Numbered from the stretch's first letter, positions 51,190 to 61,474 are shown. The stretch: DNA of 64,000 nucleotides from Flammeovirgaceae bacterium UBA7330 (GCA_002471275.1 DKPQ01000023.1:1-64000); one strand, 5' to 3'. Made by a program: numbers and translations. The notes: generated from the sequence alone by a model not told the origin.

Positions 51190-53406
51190 CTAGAATTTCA
51201 GCTTCTCCATCGTAATCGGTAAATCACAGATCCTTTTCCCGCAAGCCCGGTAAACAGCATTGGCAATGGCTGCCCCTGTCGGTGGCATCGATACTTCGCC
51301 CCCACCTTCAGCCGGTTGTTCCGGTCTGTCAATCATGGTCACCTCGATATCAGGGGTCTCTGAGAAGCGTAAAATGGGATAGGTCGCCCAGTCAGTACTT
51401 GTAATGCCTGAAGCGTTGAAGGTCACCTGCTCTTTGCGTGTCCAGCTGGCTGCCTGGATCATCCCACCCTCAATCTGGTTTTTGATACCATCCAGGTTAA
51501 TGATCTCCCCCACATCCACCGCAGCCCACAGTTTTATCAACTTTACATCACCCGAATTTTGATCCACAAATACTTTGGCTGCAACAGTCGCATAAGCTGC
51601 ATTGTTTTTATAACGGCAGAAAGCATAGCCAATCCCTTCTCCGGTCGAGACTCTTTCCTTACTGGTCATTTCTTTCACCTTTTGAATGGTAGCTTTTGCC
51701 CGATCGTCATTCAAATGCGCCAGTCGGAATTCAAGTGAGTCTGTTCCTGATTTTTCTGCTAGTTGATCCATCATACTCTCAGTTGCGAAAATCGTGGCGT
51801 AGGCACCCAAACTCCGTAGTGAAGAAACTCGTAATGGCCCCTCAAAAAAATGAGCATTTACCTGCATATTTGGAATCGAATAATAAGGATCCGCGTTTCT
51901 GTGCCCTCCCCCCAGATAACCTCGTCCCTTCATTGGTTTCGGATTTTCCAGGTACCTGGACGAAAGTAATGTACCTGCATCATTGTTGGGTCTGGTGCTG
52001 TGTGAATCAGTCCACACATCTGCCTTCCAACGATTGATCTTTCCTGATGGGTCTAACCCTGCTTCGATCTCCATTATGATGGCGGACCCATAGGGTTCCC
52101 ACATGTTTTCATCAGCTCTGGACCATTGCACCCTGACATGTTTTCGAGGGAACGCCATCGCCAAAAGGGCAGCATCAGCAGAGGCATCGTCAGCCGTGCT
52201 ATGGCCATAACAGCCTGCTCCGGGCACGCTGATCACATGAACATGGTCTTCTGACATATCAAGCATCGCAGCGATGGCCCTCCTCATAGGATATATTCCC
52301 TGGCTATGTGACCAGATATTCAGTATTTCTCCATCAAACATTGCTACACTACATGCCGGCCCCATCGATCCATGCTTGATATAGGGCTTTGTATACCGGG
52401 TCTTTATTGTTTTAGTATCCGACACAATACTGATGTCACCTTCATTTCGAACGGTGACCGGCTCATCAGCAATGGTCTCGATCGTCTTAAAAAGATCCTT
52501 GCCGTCAGGAAGTGCAGCTGGATATGTCCACGATGCATGTTGCCTTAGATATTTCTCTGCCCTGATTGCCTGATACTCCCGCTCTGCAATAACTCCGATA
52601 AAACTACCATTCACAACTGTCTTTAAAACTCCGGAAACATTATTGATCAACCCAGACTGATCCACTTGAAGGAGTTTTGACTGATAATTGGGAGGACGAA
52701 CAATGCGCGCATGAACCATTCCCGGGAAACGGAGATCCTGGATGTAAATATGTTTGCCGGTAACCATTTTTTCGATGTCAGCCCTGGGGATCGCCTTACC
52801 CACGTACTTGTGTGAATCCCTGCTTTTTACCGGGACAGGAGAAGTAACTTCCATTTCAATCTGCGCTCCTTCCAATATTTCAGAAAAGGTCAAAACTCTT
52901 TCACCATCGCGTGTCTTCACTTTGCCATTGTAAAGTACGAGGTTTTCAATCGGCAGATTCAATTTAACATTGGCCATCTCAAGTAATCTCTGCCTGGCGG
53001 TGGCTGCAGCATACCGTACAGACATAGCACTGCTTGGGATAGAATTGCTACCTGCTGTATAACCCTCATCCGGGGTCAGTCCCGTTTCAGCCAACACTAC
53101 TTCTACCAGGTCAAGATCCATGTCGAGCTCCTCTGCTGCTACCTGACGAATAGCTGTCCGTATTCCTTGCCCCAGTTCAACTTTCCCGGACAACACCCTG
53201 ACCCTGCCATCCTCCAACACCTGCAGCCAGGCATTGACTTGACTTGCTTTTCGTATACTCCCCGGGAGCTCACCTTCATAGCTTACTCTTGGAGCCATTG
53301 CCATTCCCTCTTCACCAATGCAAGAGCTTAGTAGTGGAAAACTTACACTAACAAAACCCATTTGTTTGAGAAATTTCCTTCGCGACAATTCGGATGGTGC
53401 AATCAT
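51190..53406 (-). CDS. Xanthine-dehydrogenase-family molybdo-enzyme large subunit (isoquinoline 1-oxidoreductase beta-type)
   Basis: This protein of about 738 residues starts with a twin-arginine signal (SRRKFLKQMG) at ATG 53406. The two molybdenum domains show AGSNSIPSSAMSVRYAAATARQ, GAGCYGHSTADDASADAA, GGGHRNADPYYSIPN and the catalytic Glu in AEGGGEVSMPPTGAAIAN. Such enzymes hydroxylate N-heterocycles or aldehydes in the periplasm, and the organisation without an FAD subunit is the IorAB type, with electrons passing to cytochromes. The Fe-S subunit is encoded just upstream. Confidence 0.88.
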   Translation of the reverse strand: MIAPSELSRRKFLKQMGFVSVSFPLLSSCIGEEGMAMAPRVSYEGELPGSIRKASQVNAWLQVLEDGRVRVLSGKVELGQGIRTAIRQVAAEELDMDLDLVEVVLAETGLTPDEGYTAGSNSIPSSAMSVRYAAATARQRLLEMANVKLNLPIENLVLYNGKVKTRDGERVLTFSEILEGAQIEMEVTSPVPVKSRDSHKYVGKAIPRADIEKMVTGKHIYIQDLRFPGMVHARIVRPPNYQSKLLQVDQSGLINNVSGVLKTVVNGSFIGVIAEREYQAIRAEKYLRQHASWTYPAALPDGKDLFKTIETIADEPVTVRNEGDISIVSDTKTIKTRYTKPYIKHGSMGPACSVAMFDGEILNIWSHSQGIYPMRRAIAAMLDMSEDHVHVISVPGAGCYGHSTADDASADAALLAMAFPRKHVRVQWSRADENMWEPYGSAIIMEIEAGLDPSGKINRWKADVWTDSHSTRPNNDAGTLLSSRYLENPKPMKGRGYLGGGHRNADPYYSIPNMQVNAHFFEGPLRVSSLRSLGAYATIFATESMMDQLAEKSGTDSLEFRLAHLNDDRAKATIQKVKEMTSKERVSTGEGIGYAFCRYKNNAAYATVAAKVFVDQNSGDVKLIKLWAAVDVGEIINLDGIKNQIEGGMIQAASWTRKEQVTFNASGITSTDWATYPILRFSETPDIEVTMIDRPEQPAEGGGEVSMPPTGAAIANAVYRACGKRICDLPITMEKLKF

Positions 53407-53414
53407 TGTCAACT

Positions 53415-53876
53415 TTATAGATTATTAGCTGCTCGTTTCACTGCTTTGATGATCCGGGTGTGTGTACCACACCGGCAAAGATTAGGCTGTAGTGCAGCCC
53501 TGATTTGTGATTCATCAGGCTTTCTGGTCCGGTTAAGTAAACTCACCGTGGATATTATCATCCCATTGAGGCAATACCCACATTGAGCAGCCTGCACTTT
53601 CACAAAAGCGTCTTGTACCGGATGCAGTTTTTCTCCATCTGCCAACCCCTCCAGGGTGGTAATCTCCTTATCACCAATGGTAGAAACGGGGATCATACAG
53701 CTGGTAGCGGCACTGCCATCTATCAAAACCGAACAGGACCCACATTGTGCTAAACCACATCCGTATTTCGGACCATTGAGTTCCAGATGATCATGCAACA
53801 CATAGAGTAGAGGTGTATCTGGTTCAGTCTCAACCACGCTGTGACGACCATTGACGTAAAGGGTGTATTTGGGCAT
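53415..53876 (-). CDS. [2Fe-2S] subunit of the molybdo-enzyme (isoquinoline 1-oxidoreductase alpha-type)
   Basis: This protein of about 153 residues from ATG 53876 (MPKYTLYVNGRH) has the plant-type ferredoxin cysteines CGLAQCGSCSVLIDG and the second cluster motif CGYCLNGM...NLCRCG, the standard layout of the small subunit in this family. It lies eight bases before the large subunit and is co-translated. An upstream in-frame start at 53921 is unlikely because it adds only hydrophobic non-conserved residues. Confidence 0.88.
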   Translation of the reverse strand: MPKYTLYVNGRHSVVETEPDTPLLYVLHDHLELNGPKYGCGLAQCGSCSVLIDGSAATSCMIPVSTIGDKEITTLEGLADGEKLHPVQDAFVKVQAAQCGYCLNGMIISTVSLLNRTRKPDESQIRAALQPNLCRCGTHTRIIKAVKRAANNL

Positions 53877-53972
53877 AAGTAAAAAGGATTGAATCTCAAG
53901 ATAATGAAATGTATATTTCATTACTCCTTGTTAGGATTCAAATCTTTCAGAAGATTGTATTCAATCATTAAA

Positions 53973-54444
53973 ATGTAAAATCTATAAATCCAACTTCCCT
54001 TAATTTTATTCCTGCTTTGTCATCAGTTCGTGTGTGGAAGTTAACTCTACTGAAGAAGACTATACCTCGACTCCACCAATATATTTTTCCACCGATGAAT
54101 ATTTGGACATGAACCTCCTTTTTCACAGGCTGTAATAGTGGGAGACTTCGTGTATGTATCTGGTCACGTCGGTGATCTCAATCAAAAATCTTGTTGAAGA
54201 AGGAATTGGTCCTTAACCAGACAAGCCGCGGGAGATATCAAAAAAGTGATCGAGGCAACCGTTCGTCATAGACGATGTGATCAAGTATACCTGTATGCTG
54301 GCGGACATCAGTGAATAGATGCACGAATGAGGTTTATAAAACTTACTTTCTAAATAACAAGCCGGCCAGAAGCGCCTAGGCCAGTGGTCTCGCTTTGAAT
54401 GCCCGTGTGGAATTGAGTATATGGCTTATGTTAGCAAGAAATGA
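53973..54444 (+). pseudogene. Heavily decayed secreted RidA-family gene
   Basis: On the plus strand successive short frames reconstruct a RidA/YjgF protein: VIVGDFVYVSGHVGDLN, NLVEEGIGP, TRQAAGDIKKVIEAT, IDDVIKYTCMLADISE, NEVYKTYFLNNKPARSA, ASGLALNARVE and GIEYMAYVSKK. Between them lie several stop codons and frame changes. Before the RidA core, fragments suggest a lipoprotein signal (LPLILFLL then ISSCVEVNSTEEDY), so the original was probably exported. RidA enzymes detoxify reactive enamines. The gene is no longer translatable. Confidence 0.75.
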
Positions 54445-54598
54445 CAAGAACTTAACAACAGCGTTGTTTTTTGCACATCGGACGAACAGGACCTAAAAGG
54501 CATATTTTATATTAGGACTAATGTGTTATAAACAAAAGATATTTGATTTGATATATAAATTAAATAATATTGGCATATAACCTCACCCCTTTTAACCC

Positions 54599-55747
54599 AT
54601 GCCTAAAAAGAAGCTGATCTTTCTTATCATATTTTATACATCCATGCTAACGTTGCTGGGACAAAGTGATTTTCGAGAGGGCTTTATCATTACGCCGAAA
54701 AACGATACCATTTACGGATCAATAGACTACCCTTCGAATGCCAGGGGTTATGACTTATGCCTATACAAGGATGAATCCGGAATTAAGGAGTTTTCACCTG
54801 ACCAAATTAATGGTTATGGGTTTTCAAATGATAAATTCTTTCAATCAGATATTATTGATAATTCTTTTGTTGAAGCTCTGGTACTAGGCCATGCCAACCT
54901 TTACAAAATCAATGAATCATTCTATGTCAATAAAGGTGATGAAATTATTCTACTAGAATCAAAAAATAATGATATCAAATGGAAACGTCTTGTTGCTTAC
55001 TTAATTAGTGATTGTTTACAAAGCCCCAATAGCCTGGCTTCAGACCTTAACTTTAATCAAAGGGATATTACGAACATCATCATAGAGTATAACAAATGCC
55101 AAGGCAGTGATTTTATTGTATTTAACACTAGCAAGCCCTGGACTCAAATTAAATTTGGACTCATTGCCAGCTTGACAAAGTCGAGTATTAAAATGAAAGA
55201 TGGATTAGGTACCTATCCATTTCTTACGGATTCATACAATTCTTTATTCCCAACATTTGGCCTCCTTGCTGTCCTTTCCTCACCACGGGTTTCAGAAAGA
55301 GTTTCATTTCAGACAGAATTACATTTTTCTAAATCCAGATATATAGGATCGGCTCATTTAAGCACCTCTCAGCAAATACATGATGTCAAAATAGATCTAT
55401 CGACTCTATCTATTCCCCTCTCACTAAAGTACTCATTACCTGAGAGAAAATATGGAATTTATTTTCAAGGAGGCACCAGCTATAACCACTACTTAAAAAA
55501 AGCAAGCGAAATGTACAGTGAACGTATTGATGGAGAAGAGATTTTAACATCCTTCTATGATCAGCCAATCGAATTCAATCAGTATGCAGTAGGATTTTGG
55601 GGAGGAGTTGGAGTCTCGAGGTCTGTAAAGTATTTCAAAGCAAGTTTATCATTTCGTTATGGTTATCTATTGGAAGTAGTAAAACTATTATTGATAAAGG
55701 CGAATGATCGCCAATTCTCAATAAACTTAATTCTTATTAGATCATGA
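54599..55747 (+). CDS. Hypothetical secreted/outer-membrane protein
   Basis: This 382-residue protein with a signal peptide (about residues 5-21, cleavage after LLGQ) has a compact N-terminal region with REGFIITPKNDTIYGSIDY and a C-terminal barrel-like region (FPTFGLLAVLSSPRVSERVSFQTELHF, YGIYFQGGTSYNHYL). The IxxxNDTIxGxI start is a pattern I associate with Bacteroidota surface proteins of unknown function. It overlaps the next gene (TIG-domain lipoprotein) by four bases, so they form a unit. No firm family. Confidence 0.6.
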   Translation: MPKKKLIFLIIFYTSMLTLLGQSDFREGFIITPKNDTIYGSIDYPSNARGYDLCLYKDESGIKEFSPDQINGYGFSNDKFFQSDIIDNSFVEALVLGHANLYKINESFYVNKGDEIILLESKNNDIKWKRLVAYLISDCLQSPNSLASDLNFNQRDITNIIIEYNKCQGSDFIVFNTSKPWTQIKFGLIASLTKSSIKMKDGLGTYPFLTDSYNSLFPTFGLLAVLSSPRVSERVSFQTELHFSKSRYIGSAHLSTSQQIHDVKIDLSTLSIPLSLKYSLPERKYGIYFQGGTSYNHYLKKASEMYSERIDGEEILTSFYDQPIEFNQYAVGFWGGVGVSRSVKYFKASLSFRYGYLLEVVKLLLIKANDRQFSINLILIRS

Positions 55748-56637
55748 AGTTCCTTATCCAACTGCTTGTTATAACATTTGTCATCTTTGTTTCGACAAAT
55801 TGCACTGATGAAGAATTTGCCGAAAGAGATTATCCCAGATTAATAACTTTACAAGTATCGGATTTAGACGAAACTGGTGCCACATTTAATGCAGAAATTT
55901 ATGATAGAGGTAATTTGGAAATACTCAACTATGGTTTCGTTTGGTCCGTAATAAGTGACCCAAGGTTAATGGACTCAGAAAAGAAATTTCATACTGAGGA
56001 ATTTCCATCTGACAAATATTCTTTAAGAATTTCCAATGCACTCAGAAAAAATACCACGTATTATGTGAGAGGATTTGTTCAAACTTCAGAACAAACAGTA
56101 TATGCCCAGGTCACAGAATTTCGTAGTGCTGGCAGTTTGGCACCCGTGATATTTTCATTTTCACCACAATCCATATTATATGGAGACACCCTCATCATCA
56201 GAGGAGAGAATTTTAGTTCGAGCACCTCAAATTCTGTAGATATTGGCAGTTTTAGAGCAAATCTTGTTGAAGCCACCGACTCTCTTTTGAAAGTCACTGT
56301 TCCATATCGACCGTTGGAATTGGAATCCACACTTACCGTCCAGGTTGCAGATCAGGTCACAACCTCCACAGATAAAGTAAGTCTGATTCCTTTGCAACTG
56401 ACGAGTATTTCTCCAACGCAAGCAGCAGCTGGAGAGGTGCTGACTTTACATGGAAATTTTGGGATTTTGCCATTTCATACTGATATTATTTTCAATGGGG
56501 TCATTGCTCAGGAAGTAAATCTTTCAAGAAACTCAATTAGTGTAAAGGTGCCCTCCGGACTTGTTAATCCGGTTGAGATTGTGGTAAAAATCGGGGTCCA
56601 AAGTACACAAACCGACGCTTTTGAGATTTTGCCATAA
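55744..56637 (+). CDS. IPT/TIG-domain lipoprotein
   Basis: This 297-residue lipoprotein (STNCTD, Cys about 20) contains a fibronectin-like first region (LQVSDLDETGATFNAEIYDRGNLEILNYGFVWS) and two IPT/TIG immunoglobulin-like domains (VIFSFSPQSILYGDTLIIRGENFSS, LTSISPTQAAAGEVLTLHGNF). Such domains occur in surface proteins that bind carbohydrates or act as spacers. It is coupled to the preceding protein by a four-base overlap. Confidence 0.75.
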   Translation: MKFLIQLLVITFVIFVSTNCTDEEFAERDYPRLITLQVSDLDETGATFNAEIYDRGNLEILNYGFVWSVISDPRLMDSEKKFHTEEFPSDKYSLRISNALRKNTTYYVRGFVQTSEQTVYAQVTEFRSAGSLAPVIFSFSPQSILYGDTLIIRGENFSSSTSNSVDIGSFRANLVEATDSLLKVTVPYRPLELESTLTVQVADQVTTSTDKVSLIPLQLTSISPTQAAAGEVLTLHGNFGILPFHTDIIFNGVIAQEVNLSRNSISVKVPSGLVNPVEIVVKIGVQSTQTDAFEILP

Positions 56638-57492
56638 TACCGTAGCCTTAGAACATTATGGCCACCAAGCACTTTGAAAAATACTCCTGATTAGTAGGAT
56701 TTACCATTGGTGAAATCCTTTGCGTAATCACCTATTTAACATTTAGCTTCATTGCTAATATTGAAGCATTATTAGCTAGTTAATGCCCCAATACTGGAAG
56801 ATTAGCTCACTCACTTTGAGCAAGAGGATCAGATTGTTTTCAAGAAGTCTGACAAACCCTTGTTAACCCTGACGTTTAACAAAGGCGAGCAGAAACAGAC
56901 TAGAAACCTTGATGAATCGGTTTAACAATTACCTACTGATTACCAGATCAATTTACTTCAGAAAATTCTTGCCTCCTCATAAAACATCCATTAAGAGAAC
57001 CTGAAAAACATAGATAACTTTATGATTATAACTAGACTGTGAATTTCCATATAAATTCCAATGAAAAGGATCATCGCTTTTCTGCTTCAGCATCAACAAC
57101 CAAACCATTATAAAGAATTATAACATACAGATTATCAATCTGTTACCTATTCCACATTGAAGTTTGAAATTTATTAGAACTACTTGTTCAGTTGCATTTT
57201 TTTCTATAACTTGAAGAAGCGTGAGTAGTTTTTTAAGTTGTTTTTATACCAAATAGCGCTTAAGATGGATCGTTGATTTTCACCCTGATAGAACAATGAA
57301 TTCAATTACAAACCCCATTTAATAAACCCCATCTTTTTCAGATGTAATAACCCATAGAAAATTGATATCCCTGGATAAAAAACATAACCAGAAACCAGGG
57401 CGAGTATTTAGATATGCTATAATTGAAGTATTATTTAATTGGTTATCAGTAAGTTAAATAAATATAAATGTAAACTAACAAACATTACTATC
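56638..57492. other. Gene-poor region with decayed reading-frame fragments
   Basis: This stretch of about 855 bases has no intact gene. A 39-codon open stretch at 56806-56925 (plus strand) reads THFEQEDQIVFKKSDKP then LLTLTFNKGEQKQ, which looks protein-like but has no start. A short frame at 57061-57123 begins MKRIIAFLL like a broken signal peptide. Together they suggest gene remnants. No RNA gene or repeat was recognised. Confidence 0.5.
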
Positions 57493-57906
57493 GTGAACAA
57501 CCAGCTAACACACGTATTAATTGTAGACGATGATGTGGTCAATAATCTGATCACCTCACAGCGTTTGAAAGAATTCAGAATCGATAAGATCGGTTTAGCT
57601 CAAAATGGGAAAGAGGCCATTGACTATTTAGACAACTGTGACGGATTTTATCCTGACCTGGTGCTTCTTGACCTAAATATGCCAGTTATGAATGGCTTTG
57701 AGGTCCTGGAACATTATAGCAAGTCGATTCATCTTGGAAATACATCATTTGCCATTGTATCCTCATCCACCGATGAAGCTGACAAAGCAAGGACTACTCG
57801 ATACGATGATGTCATCGACTATGTATTAAAACCACTCACGAGAGACAAAATTCAAGACCTGGTTGACGCGCTTGTTGACCTACGGGCCGGAAAAAAGAGT
57901 GCTTAA
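57493..57906 (+). CDS. Single-domain response regulator
   Basis: This protein of about 137 residues starts with GTG 57493 (VNNQLTHVLIVDDD). It is a receiver domain only, with DDD acidic pocket, phosphoacceptor Asp in LVLLDLNMP, Ser/Thr in IVSSSTDE and Lys in DYVLKPL. There is no output domain, so it acts by protein-protein contact like CheY. An in-frame TTG at 57439 is less likely. No histidine kinase is adjacent. Located just before the GH20 gene. Confidence 0.85.
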   Translation: MNNQLTHVLIVDDDVVNNLITSQRLKEFRIDKIGLAQNGKEAIDYLDNCDGFYPDLVLLDLNMPVMNGFEVLEHYSKSIHLGNTSFAIVSSSTDEADKARTTRYDDVIDYVLKPLTRDKIQDLVDALVDLRAGKKSA

Positions 57907-57984
57907 TTTTTCAGTCATTGTGCTTTCTGTTATAGCCCCTTTGGTTAATATTTGAGTATTAATCTTAAATAATTGACTATATAC

Positions 57985-60651
57985 ATGAAGTACCTTGCAT
58001 TCGGACTCTCTGCCCTGATTTTTGTTTTTACTTTCTCCTGCCAATCTCCAGATACAACTGCGGATATTGCTGTAGAATGGGAACACGTCACCAATTTTAC
58101 CGGAGAGCCGAATGTATTTGAGTCAAAGTTTACCTTGACCCACAAGGGGGGCATTGACCTCAATGGCAAAAACTGGACGTTATTTTTTAATATCAATCCC
58201 AGGCCCATGGTATCTACGCCAACTCCACAGCCTGCCATCGTGGAGCACATCAATGGTGACTGGTATAAAATGGTTCCTAAAACGGACTTCTCACTGAAAG
58301 AAGGTGAAAGTGTAGAAGTCGTTTACCGCGGCACAGAGGCCATTATCAAAGAAACGGATGGTCCCCTGGGCTTATATTTTGTGTTTTATGATGCCAGTGG
58401 AAAGGAAGAGCAAATTGTAGAAGTGACTGACTACACTCTTCATCCTTTCACCAGGCCAGAGCAAATTCATCGCAGTGATGAAGATTATGATCCGATACCT
58501 ACCCCTTCCTATCTTTACAAGGCAAACCAGAAACTCTCAGCCTTACCGAAAGAAAAGCTGGACCTGATCGTACCAACTCCGGTATCTACTCAAAAACTTG
58601 AAGGCACACTTGTCGTTGATAAGAGCTTCACCATTTTTTACCAGCCCAGCCTTGAAAAAGAAGCAAAGTTCCTAAAGACCAAGCTACTGAATGACGTAGG
58701 CATTGACTTACCCCTTTCCTCTGATGCAGCATCCGGAAAAGCGATTGTACTACAACAGGATAAATTAACTGTGAATGGAAACAGTAATGAAGCTTATTAC
58801 CTCACTATTGATCCTAAAAGTATTTCTATTGTAGGTTCAGACCCTGCAGGCGTTTTTTATGGCATTCAAAGCTTGAGAGCACTTATACCTATGGAATCTC
58901 TAAAAAGCAAGGGAAGCAAGTTCACTTTGGCATGCAAAAAGATCAGTGATGCCCCCAGGTTCGGGTTTCGAAGTATTCACCTGGATGTTGGGAGAAACTT
59001 TCAAACGAAAGAGACAATCCTTAGAATGCTGGATGTAGCAGCATACTACAAGATCAACCATTTCCTCTTTTATGTAACAGAAGATGAAGGCTGGCGACTG
59101 GAGATTAAGGACCTGCCTGAGCTCACTGAAGTAGGAGGAGCAAGAAAACACACCACATCATACAAAAACAGCGTGGTTCATCCGGCCTATGGATCGGGAC
59201 CTTATGCCAATGATCCTGATAAAAACGGAGGTGGTTATTATACCAGGGAAGACTTTATTGAGATCCTGAAATATGCCCGGGAAAGACACATCACCATCAT
59301 CCCGGAGGTAAACTTCCCCGGTCATGCAAGAGCAGCAATCAAAGCCATGGAGGCACGGTATGACAGGCTGATGGAGGCAGGTAAGCATGAAGAAGCAGAG
59401 CAATACCGACTGATAGACCCGGAAGACACATCAAAATACATTTCTGCCCAGGCATACAAAGACAATGTGGTTTGTGTAGTCAGAAAGTCGGCTTATGACT
59501 TCTATGAAAAGGTAGTCGATGAAATAATGGCCATGTACGATGAGGCCGGGGTCCCTATCACCAAATTTCACATGGGTGGAGATGAGGTTCCACATGGTGC
59601 CTGGACAGGGTCTCCGATGGTAGCTGAGTTTCTAAAGGACCATCCGGAAATTGAAAACCATCATCAGCTACATGCTTATTTTATCAAGAGAATGACTGAG
59701 CGGCTGAAAGACAAAAACCTGGAGTGGCATGGATGGGAAGAAGTTGCATTGAAAAAGACGCCTGATGGAAACTATATCCCGAATAAGGAATTGATGGGTA
59801 AAAACATTATTCCCTACATCTGGAACAACCTATTTGATTACCCTGATATAGGTTATAAACTGGCCAATGCAGGTTATCCTATTGTATTGTGTAATGTTTC
59901 AAACTTCTATTTTGACCTGGCTTATAGCAAAGACCCTTCTGAACCTGGTCTGTACTGGGCAGGATTTATCAATACCAGGGACAACTGGCACTTCGCTCCT
60001 TTCAACATGTTTACCACTACAGCTACTACTTCTATGGGCAGTGAATTGCATGTGTTGCGGACAGAAAGAAAGGATGGAAGGACAGTTGACATCGTGCAAA
60101 TTGAGCCGGGAGGCCAGGTACTGGAATTGGAACGACTCAATCCCGGAGCGGAGAAAAATATCATCGGGATCGAAGCTCAGATATGGAGCGAAACCATCAA
60201 AGGAAGAGATATGCTGGAATATTATTATCTCCCCAAGCTCATCGGTTTTGCAGAAAGTGCCTGGACCAAATCGCGATCCTGGGAGAACATTGCCGATGAG
60301 GCAAAGCGTAACGAATTGAAGGATAAAGATTGGAACGTGTTTGCCAACCTATTGGCAAATAAAGAATTGCCACGACTGAGTTATATCAACAATGGTTACA
60401 ATTACCGTGTACCTCCTGCAGGGGGAATCATTGAAAATGGTATGCTAAAAGCCAATGTGGAATATCCCGGATTAAAAATCTACTATACACTGGATGGCTC
60501 GGAACCAACCGTAGACAGTCCATTATATGAAGGACCGGTAAAAGTTGATGACAATGTAGTGATAAAAATCAAAGCCATTGATCCATCAGGCAAGAGCAGC
60601 CGACCTACCATTGTATCCAGAGATTCCGGAGAGGAAATGAAATCGCTATAA
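57985..60651 (+). CDS. Beta-N-acetylhexosaminidase, GH20 family lipoprotein
   Basis: This protein of about 888 residues has a lipoprotein signal (FTFSCQS, Cys about 19), a CHB_HEX N-terminal domain (to about residue 160), a GH20b-like domain, the GH20 TIM barrel with the catalytic Asp-Glu pair in FHMGGDEVPHG (D533, E534), and a chitobiase C-terminal domain (YYTLDGSEPTVDS). It removes terminal GlcNAc or GalNAc from chitooligosaccharides or glycans by substrate-assisted catalysis. ATG 57985 is preferred over TTG 57973. It is anchored at the surface or outer membrane. Confidence 0.93.
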   Translation: MKYLAFGLSALIFVFTFSCQSPDTTADIAVEWEHVTNFTGEPNVFESKFTLTHKGGIDLNGKNWTLFFNINPRPMVSTPTPQPAIVEHINGDWYKMVPKTDFSLKEGESVEVVYRGTEAIIKETDGPLGLYFVFYDASGKEEQIVEVTDYTLHPFTRPEQIHRSDEDYDPIPTPSYLYKANQKLSALPKEKLDLIVPTPVSTQKLEGTLVVDKSFTIFYQPSLEKEAKFLKTKLLNDVGIDLPLSSDAASGKAIVLQQDKLTVNGNSNEAYYLTIDPKSISIVGSDPAGVFYGIQSLRALIPMESLKSKGSKFTLACKKISDAPRFGFRSIHLDVGRNFQTKETILRMLDVAAYYKINHFLFYVTEDEGWRLEIKDLPELTEVGGARKHTTSYKNSVVHPAYGSGPYANDPDKNGGGYYTREDFIEILKYARERHITIIPEVNFPGHARAAIKAMEARYDRLMEAGKHEEAEQYRLIDPEDTSKYISAQAYKDNVVCVVRKSAYDFYEKVVDEIMAMYDEAGVPITKFHMGGDEVPHGAWTGSPMVAEFLKDHPEIENHHQLHAYFIKRMTERLKDKNLEWHGWEEVALKKTPDGNYIPNKELMGKNIIPYIWNNLFDYPDIGYKLANAGYPIVLCNVSNFYFDLAYSKDPSEPGLYWAGFINTRDNWHFAPFNMFTTTATTSMGSELHVLRTERKDGRTVDIVQIEPGGQVLELERLNPGAEKNIIGIEAQIWSETIKGRDMLEYYYLPKLIGFAESAWTKSRSWENIADEAKRNELKDKDWNVFANLLANKELPRLSYINNGYNYRVPPAGGIIENGMLKANVEYPGLKIYYTLDGSEPTVDSPLYEGPVKVDDNVVIKIKAIDPSGKSSRPTIVSRDSGEEMKSL

Positions 60652-60666
60652 GTTAAAATTTATTGG

Positions 60667-61197
60667 TTAAGCCGAAGCAACCTTTAATTGTGTACGGATG
60701 ATTTGTTTTGTCTTAACCAATTGATTTTTCACCGTGTTCTTTGAAATATTCAACATGTTGGCGATCTCTTCATAAGACTTACCCTCCTCATAGTTCAATT
60801 GAAGGATCCTTCTACGCTTCTCAGTGAGGTCGTTGATGGCAGCTTTGATGTTGGTAATGCGTTCTTCTTTCAGATCTGACTCTGTTTGCTGATGCTCAAC
60901 GATGTTGTGCCAGTAACGTTCTTTTACAAACTCATTTCTCTTCACTTCTTTCAGGTAATCATAAACCCTGTTGCGTATAATTGTGAAGAGGTAGGAATTA
61001 AAATTCAATTCAGGATTGATTCCTGTCCGCTTATCCCAGATTTTGATAAACACTTCCTGAATTAGGTTCTCAGATTCTTCGATGTCTTTGATGATCGAAT
61101 TACAAAATCGGATCGCTGGCTCCTTATAGAGGTTATGAAGTTCTTTGAATGCAACTTCATCGCCATTTCTAATTGCTAAAAGTAATTCCTTTTTCAT
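60667..61197 (-). CDS. Orphan ECF sigma factor
   Basis: This 176-residue sigma-70 protein has region 2 (FKELHNLYKEPAIRFCN, ESENLIQEVFIKIWDKR) and region 4 (DLTEKRRRILQLNYEEGKSYEEIANMLNISKNTVKNQLV). No FecR, anti-sigma or TonB receptor is adjacent: the GH20 gene ends convergently 15 bases away and the next minus-strand gene upstream is a large hydrolase. It is probably a Bacteroidota sigma of the fecI-like or SigH type with a target elsewhere. Confidence 0.9.
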   Translation of the reverse strand: MKKELLLAIRNGDEVAFKELHNLYKEPAIRFCNSIIKDIEESENLIQEVFIKIWDKRTGINPELNFNSYLFTIIRNRVYDYLKEVKRNEFVKERYWHNIVEHQQTESDLKEERITNIKAAINDLTEKRRRILQLNYEEGKSYEEIANMLNISKNTVKNQLVKTKQIIRTQLKVASA

Positions 61198-61329
61198 GTG
61201 GTTTATTATTGGGTATAAACTTACTTTTAAATCTTCCGGCTGCTGTTACCTTAACATCAATCCTTCATTATTTAACCTTAAATGATGAATTGATTCAATA
61301 AATTTATCCCAATAAAAACAAGAACATGT

Positions 61330-61342
61330 GCGCAAAATGCGC
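61330..61342. promoter_or_regulatory. GCG-type inverted repeat upstream of the orphan sigma gene
   Basis: GCGCAAAATGCGC is an inverted repeat (GCGCA/TGCGC) 133 bases upstream of the sigma ATG. It resembles the repeat at 30779-30791 in half-site sequence and distance from its gene. Confidence 0.25.
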
Positions 61343-61474
61343 TTTTTACACCTGAAATTGCGTAATCACACCAGAAAATCACTAAATCCCACTTTGAATT
61401 ACGAATCTATGTAGGCTGTATTAAGGAATTATGAAATATTATTCCGAAATACGCCTGTATGTTAAAATAAAAGA

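Noticed and set aside
57439..57492. Longer response regulator starting at TTG
   Set aside because: The extra 18 residues have no receiver-domain character and GTG at 57493 gives the standard beta-1 start.
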